From UBA11524 sp964391995 (lineage in GTDB: Bacteria > Bacillota > Clostridia > Christensenellales > Aristaeellaceae): a DNA stretch of 34,541 bases. The translations under genes were made by a program, and so were the position numbers. The notes under the pieces are model-generated. The model saw nothing but the letters and a program-made list of their open reading frames with translations. It had not been told where the DNA came from and did not search any database. Numbering within the stretch: the first letter of the stretch is position 1; each line of letters starts with the position of its first letter. Shown piece after piece: positions 24,492 to 32,253 of this stretch. Location: positions 1 through 34,541 of the forward strand of contig CAYMOM010000008.1 of NCBI GenBank assembly GCA_964391995.1, read 5' to 3'.

Positions 24492-25161
24492 AGCCTGCCT
24501 CCCAGCGGTAACCCACATGGCGGACGGTTTCGATCATCTTGCCATAGTTGCCCAGTTTCTGGCGCAATGTGCGGATATGGGAATCCAGTGTGCGGGAATC
24601 GCCCATGTAATCCAGTTTCCACACCTGAGAGAATAACTGTTCTCTGGTATAGACCATTCCAGGATGGGAAAGGAAAATTCGAAGCAACTCAAACTCCTTG
24701 TAAGTAAGCTGAACTCGATTGCCGTCTGCAACAACGGTATGCTCATCCAGATTCACCACCAAACCACCGGCCTTCAGCAGCTTAACCACCTGCTGGGGTT
24801 GGCTGCGGCGCAGAACAGCTTTAACTCTGGATACCATTTCCATCATGCTGAAAGGCTTCACGATATAATCATCGGCACCCAGGTCAAGACCACGGATTCG
24901 GTCGTACTCCTGTCCCTTGGCAGTCGCCATCATCACAGGAATTCGGCTGTAATCCATAGAAGCTTTCATTTTGGACAGAAGCTCAATCCCGTCCATGCCG
25001 GGAAGCATCACATCCAGAACGACCAGTTCCGGTTTTTCTTTTCTCAGCGCTTCCCAAAATGAAAGGCCATCCTCAAAGCCTTTGGTTTCAAATCCGGCAG
25101 AGTTCAGTGCATAGATTGCGATGTCGCGGATGCTTGCATCATCCTCAACATACCAAATCAT
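24481..25161 (-). CDS. phoP: OmpR/PhoB-type response regulator
   Basis: A 226-residue two-component response regulator. The receiver domain has the acidic pocket EDD (6-8), phospho-acceptor D50 in LVVLDVMLPGMDG and the conserved K of VKPFS near residue 104. The C-terminal OmpR-type winged helix runs from about 128 to 224 and includes LTYKEFELLRIFLSHPGMVY and SRTLDSHIRTLRQKLG. Length is normal. The start has AAGGAGG upstream, two bases after the phoU stop. It is likely to bind the tandem repeats ahead of pstS. Confidence 0.9.
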   Translation of the reverse strand: MIWYVEDDASIRDIAIYALNSAGFETKGFEDGLSFWEALRKEKPELVVLDVMLPGMDGIELLSKMKASMDYSRIPVMMATAKGQEYDRIRGLDLGADDYIVKPFSMMEMVSRVKAVLRRSQPQQVVKLLKAGGLVVNLDEHTVVADGNRVQLTYKEFELLRIFLSHPGMVYTREQLFSQVWKLDYMGDSRTLDSHIRTLRQKLGNYGKMIETVRHVGYRWEAGYDK

Positions 25162-25163
25162 AT

Positions 25164-25808
25164 CTATACCTCCTTATGCGTGCCTGTTACAGAATAAATC
25201 ACCCACTCGGCAATATTGGTTGCATGGTCTCCGATGCGTTCAAAATACTTGGCGATCATCAAAAGATCAAGCGCAAATTCGCCGTCTGCGTGGTTTTCTG
25301 TAATCAGCGAAATTATACCACACTTGACTCGGGAAAAATAGTCATCCACGATGTCGTCTTTATGAATAACTTTTTGAGCAAGCTCTACATCCTTTTTGAC
25401 AAAAGCATCCACGCTGGCTGTCACCATGCCGATGATCTCACGAGCCATTTCTTCAATCAGCTCCATATCCTTCATGGTATGACCGTCCAGGAATGTAACA
25501 ATCTCGGCAATATCTTCTGCCTGATCGCCAATGCGCTCCATATCGGTGATCATCTTCAGGGCAGCTGAAATCAGGCGGAGATCACGGGCCACCGGCTGCT
25601 GGTGAAGCAGCAGCTTCATGCAGCGGCCTTCAATGTCCCGTTCCATCTGATCGATGGCACTGCCGTTGGTGCTTACGCTGGCGGCCAGTGCCATATCGCC
25701 AGTGGTCAGCGCCTTGACGGCGGAGGCAATAGCTTCTTCGCACATAGCACCCATTTCGATGATTTCACGGTTCAGTTCAAAAAGCTGTTCATCAAATCTG
25801 TTTCTCAT
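25164..25808 (-). CDS. phoU: Phosphate signalling protein PhoU
   Basis: A 214-residue all-helical PhoU protein with two repeats of the three-helix PhoU domain. Each carries the metal-binding E/DxxxD pattern (DMERIGDQAEDIAE near 89-102 and YFERIGDHATNIAE near 190-203). PhoU links the Pst transporter to the PhoR-type kinase and keeps the Pho response off when phosphate is plentiful. The start at 25808 is set by AAGGAGGAG upstream; the longer frame to 25943 lies inside pstB. It sits in the usual place after pstB. Confidence 0.93.
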   Translation of the reverse strand: MRNRFDEQLFELNREIIEMGAMCEEAIASAVKALTTGDMALAASVSTNGSAIDQMERDIEGRCMKLLLHQQPVARDLRLISAALKMITDMERIGDQAEDIAEIVTFLDGHTMKDMELIEEMAREIIGMVTASVDAFVKKDVELAQKVIHKDDIVDDYFSRVKCGIISLITENHADGEFALDLLMIAKYFERIGDHATNIAEWVIYSVTGTHKEV

Positions 25809-25818
25809 GTTCTCCTCC

Positions 25819-26571
25819 TTAACCAAACCTGCCGGTAATGTAGTCTTCCGTGCGCTGATCCCTTGGCTGCGAGAAGATATCATCGGTCCTGCTGAACTCA
25901 ACCAGTTCACCCAGCAGAAAGAAGGCGGTGTGGTCAGACACACGGACAGCCTGCTGCATATTGTGTGTCACCATAACAATGGTATACGTTTCTTTCAGCT
26001 CCATCACCAGTTCCTCAATGCGGGAGGTGGAAATGGGGTCAAGTGCAGAGGTGGGTTCGTCCATCAAGAGGATCTTGGGCTGAACAGCCAGTGCTCGCGC
26101 GATGCACAGGCGCTGCTGCTGGCCGCCGGACATACCAAGGGCGTTTTTCTTCAATCTATCCTTTGCCTCATCCCAGATCGCAGCGCCCCGCAGCGCCCGC
26201 TCAACAATCTCATCCAGTTCCACCTTGTTGGTGATACCGTGGGTACGGGGGCCGTAGGCAATGTTATCATAAATGCTCATGGGGAAGGGGTTGGGCTTCT
26301 GGAACACCATGCCGATCTCCTTGCGCAGATTGTTGACATCCACTTCCTTGGAAAAAATATCGATGCCCTCATAACGAATGTCGCCGGTAATTTTCACATT
26401 GGGGATCAGGTCGTTCATGCGGTTCAGTGTTTTCAGGAAAGTCGACTTGCCGCAGCCGGAAGGGCCGATCAATGCGGTAATGCTCTTTTCAGGGATATCA
26501 ATATTCACATTTTTGAGTGCCTGATGGTCACCGTACCACAGGCACATATCTTTTGCAGAGATAATACTCAT
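25819..26571 (-). CDS. pstB: Phosphate ABC transporter ATP-binding protein PstB
   Basis: A 250-residue ABC ATPase of the Pst system. Walker A GPSGCGKST is at 36-44, the signature MSGGQ at 147-151 and Walker B ILLMDEP at 167-173. The PstB-specific Q-loop stretch FQKPNPFPMSIYDN (90-103) and the length identify it among ABC ATPases. It overlaps the pstA stop by four bases (ATGA). Confidence 0.96.
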   Translation of the reverse strand: MSIISAKDMCLWYGDHQALKNVNIDIPEKSITALIGPSGCGKSTFLKTLNRMNDLIPNVKITGDIRYEGIDIFSKEVDVNNLRKEIGMVFQKPNPFPMSIYDNIAYGPRTHGITNKVELDEIVERALRGAAIWDEAKDRLKKNALGMSGGQQQRLCIARALAVQPKILLMDEPTSALDPISTSRIEELVMELKETYTIVMVTHNMQQAVRVSDHTAFFLLGELVEFSRTDDIFSQPRDQRTEDYITGRFG

Positions 26572-27425
26572 AGACTTCTCCTTCTTGCGAAATGCTTCTG
26601 TACCAAAGTCGCTGCAAAGTTAATCAGAACGGTCAGAACCATCAGGATAGCAGCAATGGCAAAGGCCACCCCAAACTCGCCCTGTTCTTTTGCGTAAAAA
26701 TAGAGGGCAACCGTCAGCGTTGCGCCCGGCGCTGCCAGGCCATCGATCAGGCCGTTGACTGCATGGGCAAAACCTGCAGTAAAAAGCAGTGCTGCGGACT
26801 CGCCAAGAATACGGCCAACGGACAGAATACATCCGGTGATGACGCCATCCACGCAGCCCGGAAGAACTACCGTGCGGACAACACGCCACTTGCCGGCCCC
26901 CAGGCCAAATGCACCCTCACGGTAGGACTGAGGGACGGTTTTCAAGCTCTCCTGAGTGGTCCGCATAATGGTTGGCAGATTCATAATCACCAGCGTCAGC
27001 GCACCGGCCATCAGACAAGTTCCCATGTTGTTGGAGAACAGCAGCATACCTGCCAGACCATAGATAATGGAGGGAATGCCGGAAAGGGTCTCAGCAGCAT
27101 ACTCAATGATGCTGACCACTTTCTTGTTGGAGGCATACTCAGTCAGATAGATAGCTGCACCCACACCCAAGGGCAAAACGATCAGCAGCGTTGCCAGCAC
27201 GATATAGATGGTGTTCAGAATATCAGGCAGAATGCCTATGCGCCCGGTCAGGTAGCTGGGCTTGGTGGACAGCAGTTCCCAGGTCATGTTCGGGATGCCC
27301 TGCCCCAGCACATAGATCAGCAGGAACAGCACCAGCGCGGCCGTCAGGCCAACCGACAGCAGCATCAGTGCTTTCATCAGCACTTCATAGCCTTTTCTTT
27401 TCTCCGATAACGAATGATTGACCAT
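26568..27425 (-). CDS. pstA: Phosphate ABC transporter permease PstA
   Basis: A 285-residue permease with six predicted helices. Pst permease blocks SGIPSIIYGLAGML (about 112-125) and VPQSYREGAFGLGAGKWR (about 164-181, the ATPase contact loop) are clear, as is GRILGESAALLFTAG. The start follows AAGGAG and is three bases after the pstC stop. With PstC it forms the phosphate channel. Confidence 0.94.
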   Translation of the reverse strand: MVNHSLSEKRKGYEVLMKALMLLSVGLTAALVLFLLIYVLGQGIPNMTWELLSTKPSYLTGRIGILPDILNTIYIVLATLLIVLPLGVGAAIYLTEYASNKKVVSIIEYAAETLSGIPSIIYGLAGMLLFSNNMGTCLMAGALTLVIMNLPTIMRTTQESLKTVPQSYREGAFGLGAGKWRVVRTVVLPGCVDGVITGCILSVGRILGESAALLFTAGFAHAVNGLIDGLAAPGATLTVALYFYAKEQGEFGVAFAIAAILMVLTVLINFAATLVQKHFARRRSL

Positions 27426-27428
27426 AAA

Positions 27429-28295
27429 CTACTCCTTTTCCCGTTTGAGGAAGAAGTTCAGCGTAGCGTTGATGAGCATGATGAACAGGTACAGCACCAG
27501 CGCGATGGAGAACAGCGCCTGCTGCTGCAAGCCGCTGGAATAAGCCATCTCGCTGGACACGGCAGTGGTCAGGAAACGGACGCTTTGGAACAGGGAATCG
27601 GGCATATTCGGCACATTGCCTGCCACCATCATCACCGCCATGGCTTCACCAATGGCACGGCCAACACCCAGCACCACGGCAGCGGCGATACCGCTTTTGG
27701 CGGCCGGCACAGAAACCCTAAAATAGGTTTCGATAGGCGTTGCACCCAGGGCAAGGGAGGCGTCCTCGTATTCCTTGGGAACTGCGTCCAATGCGGTAAC
27801 GGACATCTTGATAATGGACGGCAGGATCATAACGGCCAGAACGATCATGGCGGCAAGCAAACTGGCGCCATCGGGCACATTGAATATCTTTCTGATACCC
27901 GGAACCAGCACCAGCATACCCACCAGGCCATAAACCACCGATGGAATACCAGCCAGCAGGCTGACTGCAGACTGCATGACGGACTTTACCTTCGGTGAAG
28001 CCAGTTTGGACAGATATACCGCCGTCATAAAGCCAACGGGAACGCCGATCAGAATGGCACCGGCGGTTCCGTAAACGCTGGTCAGCACAAAGGGCAGAAT
28101 GCCGTATTTCGGCTCGGCTGCGGTGGACGCCCATTCCTTGCCGAACAGGAAGTTGATGAATCCAATTTCATGAATGGCAGGGATACCGGAGATCACCAGA
28201 TAGACCGTGATGAGCATCACACACCCCACCGTGATCAGCCCCAGCAGCAGAAAAAGGCCGTGGATCAGCCTTTCTGCCAGTTGATTTCTTTTCAT
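27429..28295 (-). CDS. pstC: Phosphate ABC transporter permease PstC
   Basis: A 288-residue permease with six predicted helices. The block AGIPSVVYGLVGMLVLVPGI and the contact loop VPKEYEDASLALGATPIET identify it as PstC. The start at 28295 is chosen because the protein then begins MKRNQLAERLIHGLF, as in relatives; two GAGG motifs precede it but the ribosome site is weaker than for its neighbours. A longer in-frame start at 28370 would overlap pstS. Confidence 0.93.
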   Translation of the reverse strand: MKRNQLAERLIHGLFLLLGLITVGCVMLITVYLVISGIPAIHEIGFINFLFGKEWASTAAEPKYGILPFVLTSVYGTAGAILIGVPVGFMTAVYLSKLASPKVKSVMQSAVSLLAGIPSVVYGLVGMLVLVPGIRKIFNVPDGASLLAAMIVLAVMILPSIIKMSVTALDAVPKEYEDASLALGATPIETYFRVSVPAAKSGIAAAVVLGVGRAIGEAMAVMMVAGNVPNMPDSLFQSVRFLTTAVSSEMAYSSGLQQQALFSIALVLYLFIMLINATLNFFLKREKE

Positions 28296-28327
28296 GCCTC
28301 GTATACCTCGCGTTGATGCCGGTTTTC

Positions 28328-29131
28328 TCAGTTGGCAGGCACCGCACCGGCAGCGGAGATGATTTCGCAAGCATCACTCGAGGTGATGTAGGCAAAGAAC
28401 TTGGATGCAGCATCGCTCAGCTGGGCGCCAGTCTTTGTCACCAGTATGAAGGGGCGCTGCACCACATAACTGCCGTCCTTGATGCTGGCTTCAGCAGGCG
28501 CAACACCGTCTACAGCCAGAGCTTTCACGCTGTCCTTTACCGAAGCCACCGAAGCGTAGCCGATTGCACCAGGGTTCTGGGAAACAGTGGTAATCACGTC
28601 ACCAGTGGAGGTCAGTTCCTGACGATACTTGCAATCGTCCTGGGTGTCAGTGATGGACTCAAAACCGTCACGAGTGCCAGAGCCGGCTTCACGGCCGATG
28701 AGAACAATCTCCGCATCGTTGCCGCCAACTTCAGACCAGTTGGTGATTTCACCGGTGTAGATCCTGGCAATGGTCTTCAAGCTCAGATCAGAAACAGGGT
28801 TTTCTGGGTTCACGATGATGGCGATACCATCGTAGGCCAGCACGGTGCCGCTAAGGCCGGCTTCCTTTTCTTCAGCCTTCAAAGCACGGGAGGACAAGCC
28901 AATATCACAGCGGCCTTCCTGAACGGCCTTGATACCAGAACCGGAGCCTGTAGGATTGTAAGTAAAACTGATGCCGGTGTCATTCTGGAATGCTTCACCC
29001 AGAGCGCCGATCACCTTCTCCATCGAGGTGGAACCATCAGTGGAAACAGAGCCGGTGGTTCTGCTGCTGCAGCCTGCCAGCATGAAGAGCGCCAGAACTG
29101 CAACCACCATCATCGCAATCATCTTTTTCAT
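28328..29131 (-). CDS. pstS: Phosphate-binding lipoprotein PstS
   Basis: A 267-residue phosphate receptor of the Pst importer. The signal peptide ends in lipobox LAGC, so it is a lipoprotein. Phosphate-contacting stretches are visible: STDGSTSMEKVI near residue 27, the TGSGSGIKAVQEGRCDIGLSS region, and GREAGSGTRDGFE. The start at 29131 (MKKMIAMM) is preferred because AAAGGAG is eight bases upstream; the ATG two codons earlier (29137) would have too short a spacing. First gene of the pst-pho operon. Confidence 0.94.
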   Translation of the reverse strand: MKKMIAMMVVAVLALFMLAGCSSRTTGSVSTDGSTSMEKVIGALGEAFQNDTGISFTYNPTGSGSGIKAVQEGRCDIGLSSRALKAEEKEAGLSGTVLAYDGIAIIVNPENPVSDLSLKTIARIYTGEITNWSEVGGNDAEIVLIGREAGSGTRDGFESITDTQDDCKYRQELTSTGDVITTVSQNPGAIGYASVASVKDSVKALAVDGVAPAEASIKDGSYVVQRPFILVTKTGAQLSDAASKFFAYITSSDACEIISAAGAVPAN

Positions 29132-29186
29132 TTCCATGTCTCCTTTCAGACAGCTGTTTGCGGGGTTTTTCCTTGTTGCAGTTATC

Positions 29187-29242
29187 ATTTTAGGAAGCTC
29201 ATGTGAAATCAAAAATACAAGGCATGTGAAATATAGGTCAAA
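29187..29242 (-). promoter_or_regulatory. Candidate Pho box and Pho-dependent promoter
   Basis: On the minus strand TTTGACC (from 29242) and TTTCACA (from 29231) are 11 bases apart. A second TTTCACATG (29208-29200) lies 23 bases from the first. This matches the roughly 11-bp direct-repeat plan of PhoB/PhoP sites. A TAAAAT hexamer (29192-29187) lies 7-9 bases after the last repeat, where a PhoB-dependent -10 is expected, with no sigma-A -35 needed. Inference only. Confidence 0.5.
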
Positions 29243-29267
29243 TCGCAAAAACGAAAGGAAGCACCCG

Positions 29268-29295
29268 ATTATAAGGGCTGAAACAGCTGTGTCCG
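29268..29295 (-). promoter_or_regulatory. Possible upstream promoter of pstS
   Basis: On the minus strand CGGACA (29295-29290), a 16-base spacer and consensus TATAAT (29273-29268). If used, its transcript would run through the Pho-box repeats. Confidence 0.4.
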
Positions 29296-29588
29296 GCCCG
29301 CTCAATGGGCAAGGACTGCGTAGCTTATCTGTACCCGCCTGGTGAAAAGGCACATGTTCGGTGTTTCCACCCTGACCTGCACTTCCACCGTGGAACAGGC
29401 GAACTTCCTGGTGTATCGAATCATTCTGCTGTATCGGGTGTGGTGAAAAGGCTCCGCCGCCAGGCAAGGCCGGCTACCCCGCGCGTGCGGCTGCCACGGG
29501 TGCAAACTGCCTCGGTCAGACTGTCCACGGTGACACTGCATAGCCCCACGAGCTTGCTCCCCTGGCCAGCACCCAGAGGTATAACATA
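29296..29588. other. Unassigned 293-bp stretch upstream of pstS
   Basis: No gene is called here. Short open frames exist on both strands: plus 29305-29589, and minus 29302-29607. Neither has a convincing ribosome site or known motif. A short plus-strand frame of about 40 codons (roughly 29321-29445) reads like ordinary protein but has no clear start. GGTGAAAAGGC occurs twice, at 29341-29351 and 29442-29452. It may be a gene remnant or an unrecognised RNA. Confidence 0.3.
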
Positions 29589-29622
29589 AGCGCCGGCCCT
29601 CCATCACAGGAAGGCCGGCGCT
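29589..29622 (-). terminator. Strong hairpin, probable terminator of the GH3 gene
   Basis: The arms AGCGCCGGCC (29589-29598) and GGCCGGCGCT (29613-29622) pair over 10 bp. On the minus strand they are followed by TTATGTTAT. It is 160 bases past the GH3 stop. The U-tract is imperfect. Its core resembles the terminator at 9809-9836. Confidence 0.5.
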
Positions 29623-29624
29623 GC

Positions 29625-29676
29625 AGCGTGTCGAAATAGTGGCAAACCCACTGTTTCGAGGATTTGTGCTCCGTCA
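29625..29676 (+). repeat. 52-bp hairpin repeat, left copy
   Basis: This copy starts with AGCGTGTCGAAATAGTGGC and ends with GCTCCGTCA. It matches the right copy (32174-32225, opposite strand) at 48 of 52 positions. The stem TCGAAATAGTGGC/CCCACTGTTTCGA (29631-29643/29647-29659) is kept apart from one mismatch and one wobble. It begins directly after the hairpin at 29589-29622. Confidence 0.85.
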
Positions 29677-29782
29677 AAAATGTTCAGTTGTTCTTCCGTG
29701 CGGCTGTATTGCCACTGGCCTGCCATGCACCGGGTCGATGCTTGTTCTTTTACGGCGTACGGCAGGCCAGATTGCCCATGGT

Positions 29783-31918
29783 TTACAGCTCCGTCAGGCG
29801 GAAATCCGCACCGTTTTCCGTCAGGCTGTCGTGACCGATCCACAGGGTGAAATCGCCAGGCTCGCTGAGGAAGTTCATGTCCGCATCGTAGAAGCGGAGC
29901 ATTTCCTCCGTGATGGTGAAGCTGACCAGTCTGCTTTCGCCGGGCGCAAGGCACACCTTCTGCAGTCCCTTCAATTCCCGCATGGGGCGGACAACGCTGC
30001 CCTTGATATCCCGGATGTACAGCTGCACCGCTTCCTTCACGGGCAGGGTACCCTTGTTCTCCACCGTTACGCTGGCGGTGATGGTGCCTCCCTTTGTCAG
30101 CGCGCTGCCGGTCAGCGTCACGGGCGAATAAGCAACCTCCCCGTAGCTCAGGCCATAGCCAAAGGGATACAGGGCCTCGTTGGGCACATCCATATAGTTG
30201 GACATATACGGGCAGAAGCCCTCCACCTTGGGCTTGGGCCGGCCCGTCTGGAATGCGGCGTAGGACAGGGGCAGCTGGCCTGTGCAGTAAGGCATGCTCA
30301 TGGACAGGCGGCCGGAGGGATTCACCCTGCCAAACAGAATATCCGCCAGGGCATAGCAGCCGCAGGAGCCGGGCAGCCATGCCTCCACCAGGGCGTTGGT
30401 TTTCTCAGCCACATCCGGCACCGCCAGGGGTCTGCCGCCAAAGAGTAGCACCGCCGTATGGCTGTTCACTGCGTGCACCGCATCAAACAGCGCCTGGTGG
30501 GCCTTGCACAGGGAAATGTCCGCCTTGCTCAAGGATTCGCCGCTCTGGGTATGGTTTTCGCCCAGGGCCAGCACCACCGCATCGGCTGCTTTGGCAGCGG
30601 AAAGCATGTCTTCCGTGATTTCATCCGTGGAGAAGAAGGTTACATCTGCCTGGGGATACAGGGTTTCAAGGGCCTGGCGCAGGGTCACTGTCTGATTCTT
30701 GTCCACAAACAATGCCCAGGAGCCGGTCACGTTGCGGTCCTCCGCCAGGGCGCCAGCCACCACGATCTTCTGTCCGTCCTTCAGCGGCAGCACGCCGTCA
30801 TTTTTCAGCAGCACAGTGCTTTCCTCCGCCGCCTCCCGGGACAGGGCCTGGTATTCCTGGCAGAACAGCAGCCGCTTTTCATCCTCCTCGGAAGCATCCT
30901 TGTAGGGATTTTCAAACAATCCCAGCTTGTTTTTCAGCACAAGCACGCGCCAGACGGCCTCATCAATCAGCCTTTCATCCAGCTGCCCATCCTTCACCAG
31001 GCCTTCCAGCTGGTGGAGATAGCACTCGCTCATCATGTCAATGTCGCAGCCGGCCTCCATGGCCTGTTTCGCCGCATCCCGGTCATCCAGCGAAGTGCCG
31101 TGGCTAATGGTTTCGCCAACGGCTCCATAGTCGGAAATCACCACGCCGTCAAAGCCCATGTCGTCCCGCAGCACATCCCGCAGGAGCCATTTGCTGGTGG
31201 TGCAGGGCTGGCGGTCGATGGTGTTGAAGGCCGTCATCACCATGCTGACGCCGGCTTTCACCGCCGCCCGGTAGGCGGGCAGATAGTCCTCAAACAAGGT
31301 GTGCTGGGAAAGCTCCGTCACGTTGTAGTCCCTGCCGGCCTGTACGGCGCCATAGGCCGCAAAATGCTTGATGCACGCCGCCATGCGGCCCTTTTCGCCA
31401 TAGTTATCCCCCTGGAAGCCATGCACCTGGCTTTCCGCCATGCGTGCATTCAGCCAGGGATCCTCGCCGGTGGATTCCATGCACCGGCCCCAGCGGCTGT
31501 CCCGCACCAGATCCACCATGGGCGAAAAGGCCACATGAACGCCGGCAGCAGCAGCTTCCCTTGCAGCTGCTGAGGTGATGCGCTCTGCCAGACCGGGGTT
31601 GAAGGTAGCGCCAATGGCAATGGGTACGGGGAAGGCCGTGCGGTAGCCGTGAATCACATCCGCCATGAACAGTGCAGGAATGTGATGGGGCTGCCTTGCC
31701 ATCATCTGGTTCTGCAGATCTTTCAGGTGTGCCGCGCCGTGCTCGCCAAGCAGGCTGCCCACGCAGTAGGGCTGATCCTCCGTCATGTGAAAGTCCTGCA
31801 CCGGCCCGGTGTAGGTTTCCACCGTGCCAATAAACCCGCCATGGAGCTGCACCAGCTGCTCGATCTTTTCGGAAAGGGACATATCCGCCATCAAGGCCCG
31901 TAGTTTTTGCTCATTCAT
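29783..31918 (-). CDS. Glycoside hydrolase family 3 beta-glucosidase/beta-xylosidase
   Basis: A 711-residue GH3 enzyme without a signal peptide, so probably intracellular, removing terminal beta-linked glucose or xylose from oligosaccharides. The N-terminal barrel carries WGRCMESTGEDP (143-154), KHFAAYG (184-190) and the nucleophile D263 in VVISDYGAV. The second alpha/beta domain (about 360-560) has the ALGENHTQSGE loop. A C-terminal fibronectin type III-like domain (about 600-700) starts near TLTGSALTKGGTITASVTV. The order is the standard one for GH3. The start has GAGGGATTGAC before the ATG and its own promoter at 31962-31990. The gene stands alone between two inverted copies of a 52-bp repeat. 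Confidence 0.92.
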   Translation of the reverse strand: MNEQKLRALMADMSLSEKIEQLVQLHGGFIGTVETYTGPVQDFHMTEDQPYCVGSLLGEHGAAHLKDLQNQMMARQPHHIPALFMADVIHGYRTAFPVPIAIGATFNPGLAERITSAAAREAAAAGVHVAFSPMVDLVRDSRWGRCMESTGEDPWLNARMAESQVHGFQGDNYGEKGRMAACIKHFAAYGAVQAGRDYNVTELSQHTLFEDYLPAYRAAVKAGVSMVMTAFNTIDRQPCTTSKWLLRDVLRDDMGFDGVVISDYGAVGETISHGTSLDDRDAAKQAMEAGCDIDMMSECYLHQLEGLVKDGQLDERLIDEAVWRVLVLKNKLGLFENPYKDASEEDEKRLLFCQEYQALSREAAEESTVLLKNDGVLPLKDGQKIVVAGALAEDRNVTGSWALFVDKNQTVTLRQALETLYPQADVTFFSTDEITEDMLSAAKAADAVVLALGENHTQSGESLSKADISLCKAHQALFDAVHAVNSHTAVLLFGGRPLAVPDVAEKTNALVEAWLPGSCGCYALADILFGRVNPSGRLSMSMPYCTGQLPLSYAAFQTGRPKPKVEGFCPYMSNYMDVPNEALYPFGYGLSYGEVAYSPVTLTGSALTKGGTITASVTVENKGTLPVKEAVQLYIRDIKGSVVRPMRELKGLQKVCLAPGESRLVSFTITEEMLRFYDADMNFLSEPGDFTLWIGHDSLTENGADFRLTEL

Positions 31919-31961
31919 GTCAATCCCTCGCTTTTCTGTTGTCAGGTTTGCCTTTGCCTAT

Positions 31962-31990
31962 ATTATAGCGCTGTTTGATGCAGAAGTAAA
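31962..31990 (-). promoter_or_regulatory. Sigma-A promoter of the GH3 gene
   Basis: On the minus strand TTTACT (31990-31985), a 17-base spacer and consensus TATAAT (31967-31962) lie 44 bases before the start codon. The -35 touches the hairpin unit at 31989-32012. Confidence 0.7.
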
Positions 31991-32173
31991 GCCGGTGGAA
32001 TACCTGCCGGCTCAGGGCTTCAAAAAACCTCCGGGAGGTGTCGGAGGGCCCGCAGGCCCTCTGACTTCATTCGTATCGCGGGGCTTTGCCGCGCGGGCGG
32101 GGCGTTTCCGGCTCCGCCGGAAACTTTCCTTACGCGGAGGAACGGCCGTCAAAGCTGCTTGCAGCTTTGACAG

Positions 32174-32225
32174 TGACGGAGCGCAAATCCTCGAAAAAGT
32201 GGCTTTGCCACTTTTTCGACACGCT
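32174..32225 (-). repeat. 52-bp hairpin repeat, right copy
   Basis: Inverted relative to the left copy (29625-29676) and 48 of 52 identical. The stem is perfect over 13 bp here. On the minus strand it starts immediately after the hairpin that follows the fumarase beta-subunit gene, just as the left copy starts after a GCCGGC-type hairpin. Confidence 0.85.
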
Positions 32226-32249
32226 AAGCCGGTGGAATACCCGCCGGCT
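32226..32249 (-). other. Hairpin just after the fumarase beta-subunit gene
   Basis: AAGCCGG/CCGGCTT arms lie five bases past the stop on the minus strand. They could stop transcription or protect the mRNA end, but no U-run follows. It doubles as the right 24-bp unit of the mosaic. Confidence 0.5.
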
Positions 32250-32253
32250 TGGC

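Larger units (their letters stand above)
31989..32249. repeat. Mosaic of palindromic hairpin units
   Basis: A 261-bp non-coding element. It is bounded by two copies of a 24-bp hairpin unit in direct orientation (31989-32012 and 32226-32249; 23 of 24 identical; core GCCGGTGGAATACC). Between them are hairpins at 32041-32064 (10 bp, one wobble), 32104-32124 (9 bp perfect), 32148-32171 (11 bp perfect, 2-base loop) and 32191-32219 (13 bp perfect, loop TTT). The build resembles mosaics of bacterial intergenic palindromes. No transposase is present. Confidence 0.8.

Noticed and set aside
29330..29420. Signal recognition particle RNA on the minus strand
   Set aside because: An AGGTCAGG stretch next to a GAAA-capped hairpin suggested it, but the other side of the internal loop does not match the conserved AGCAG, and no flanking Alu-type domain or terminator fits.
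29305..29589. Plus-strand protein gene of 94 codons
   Set aside because: No ribosome site, an Arg/Pro-rich shadow-like composition and no known motif; kept only as part of the unassigned stretch.
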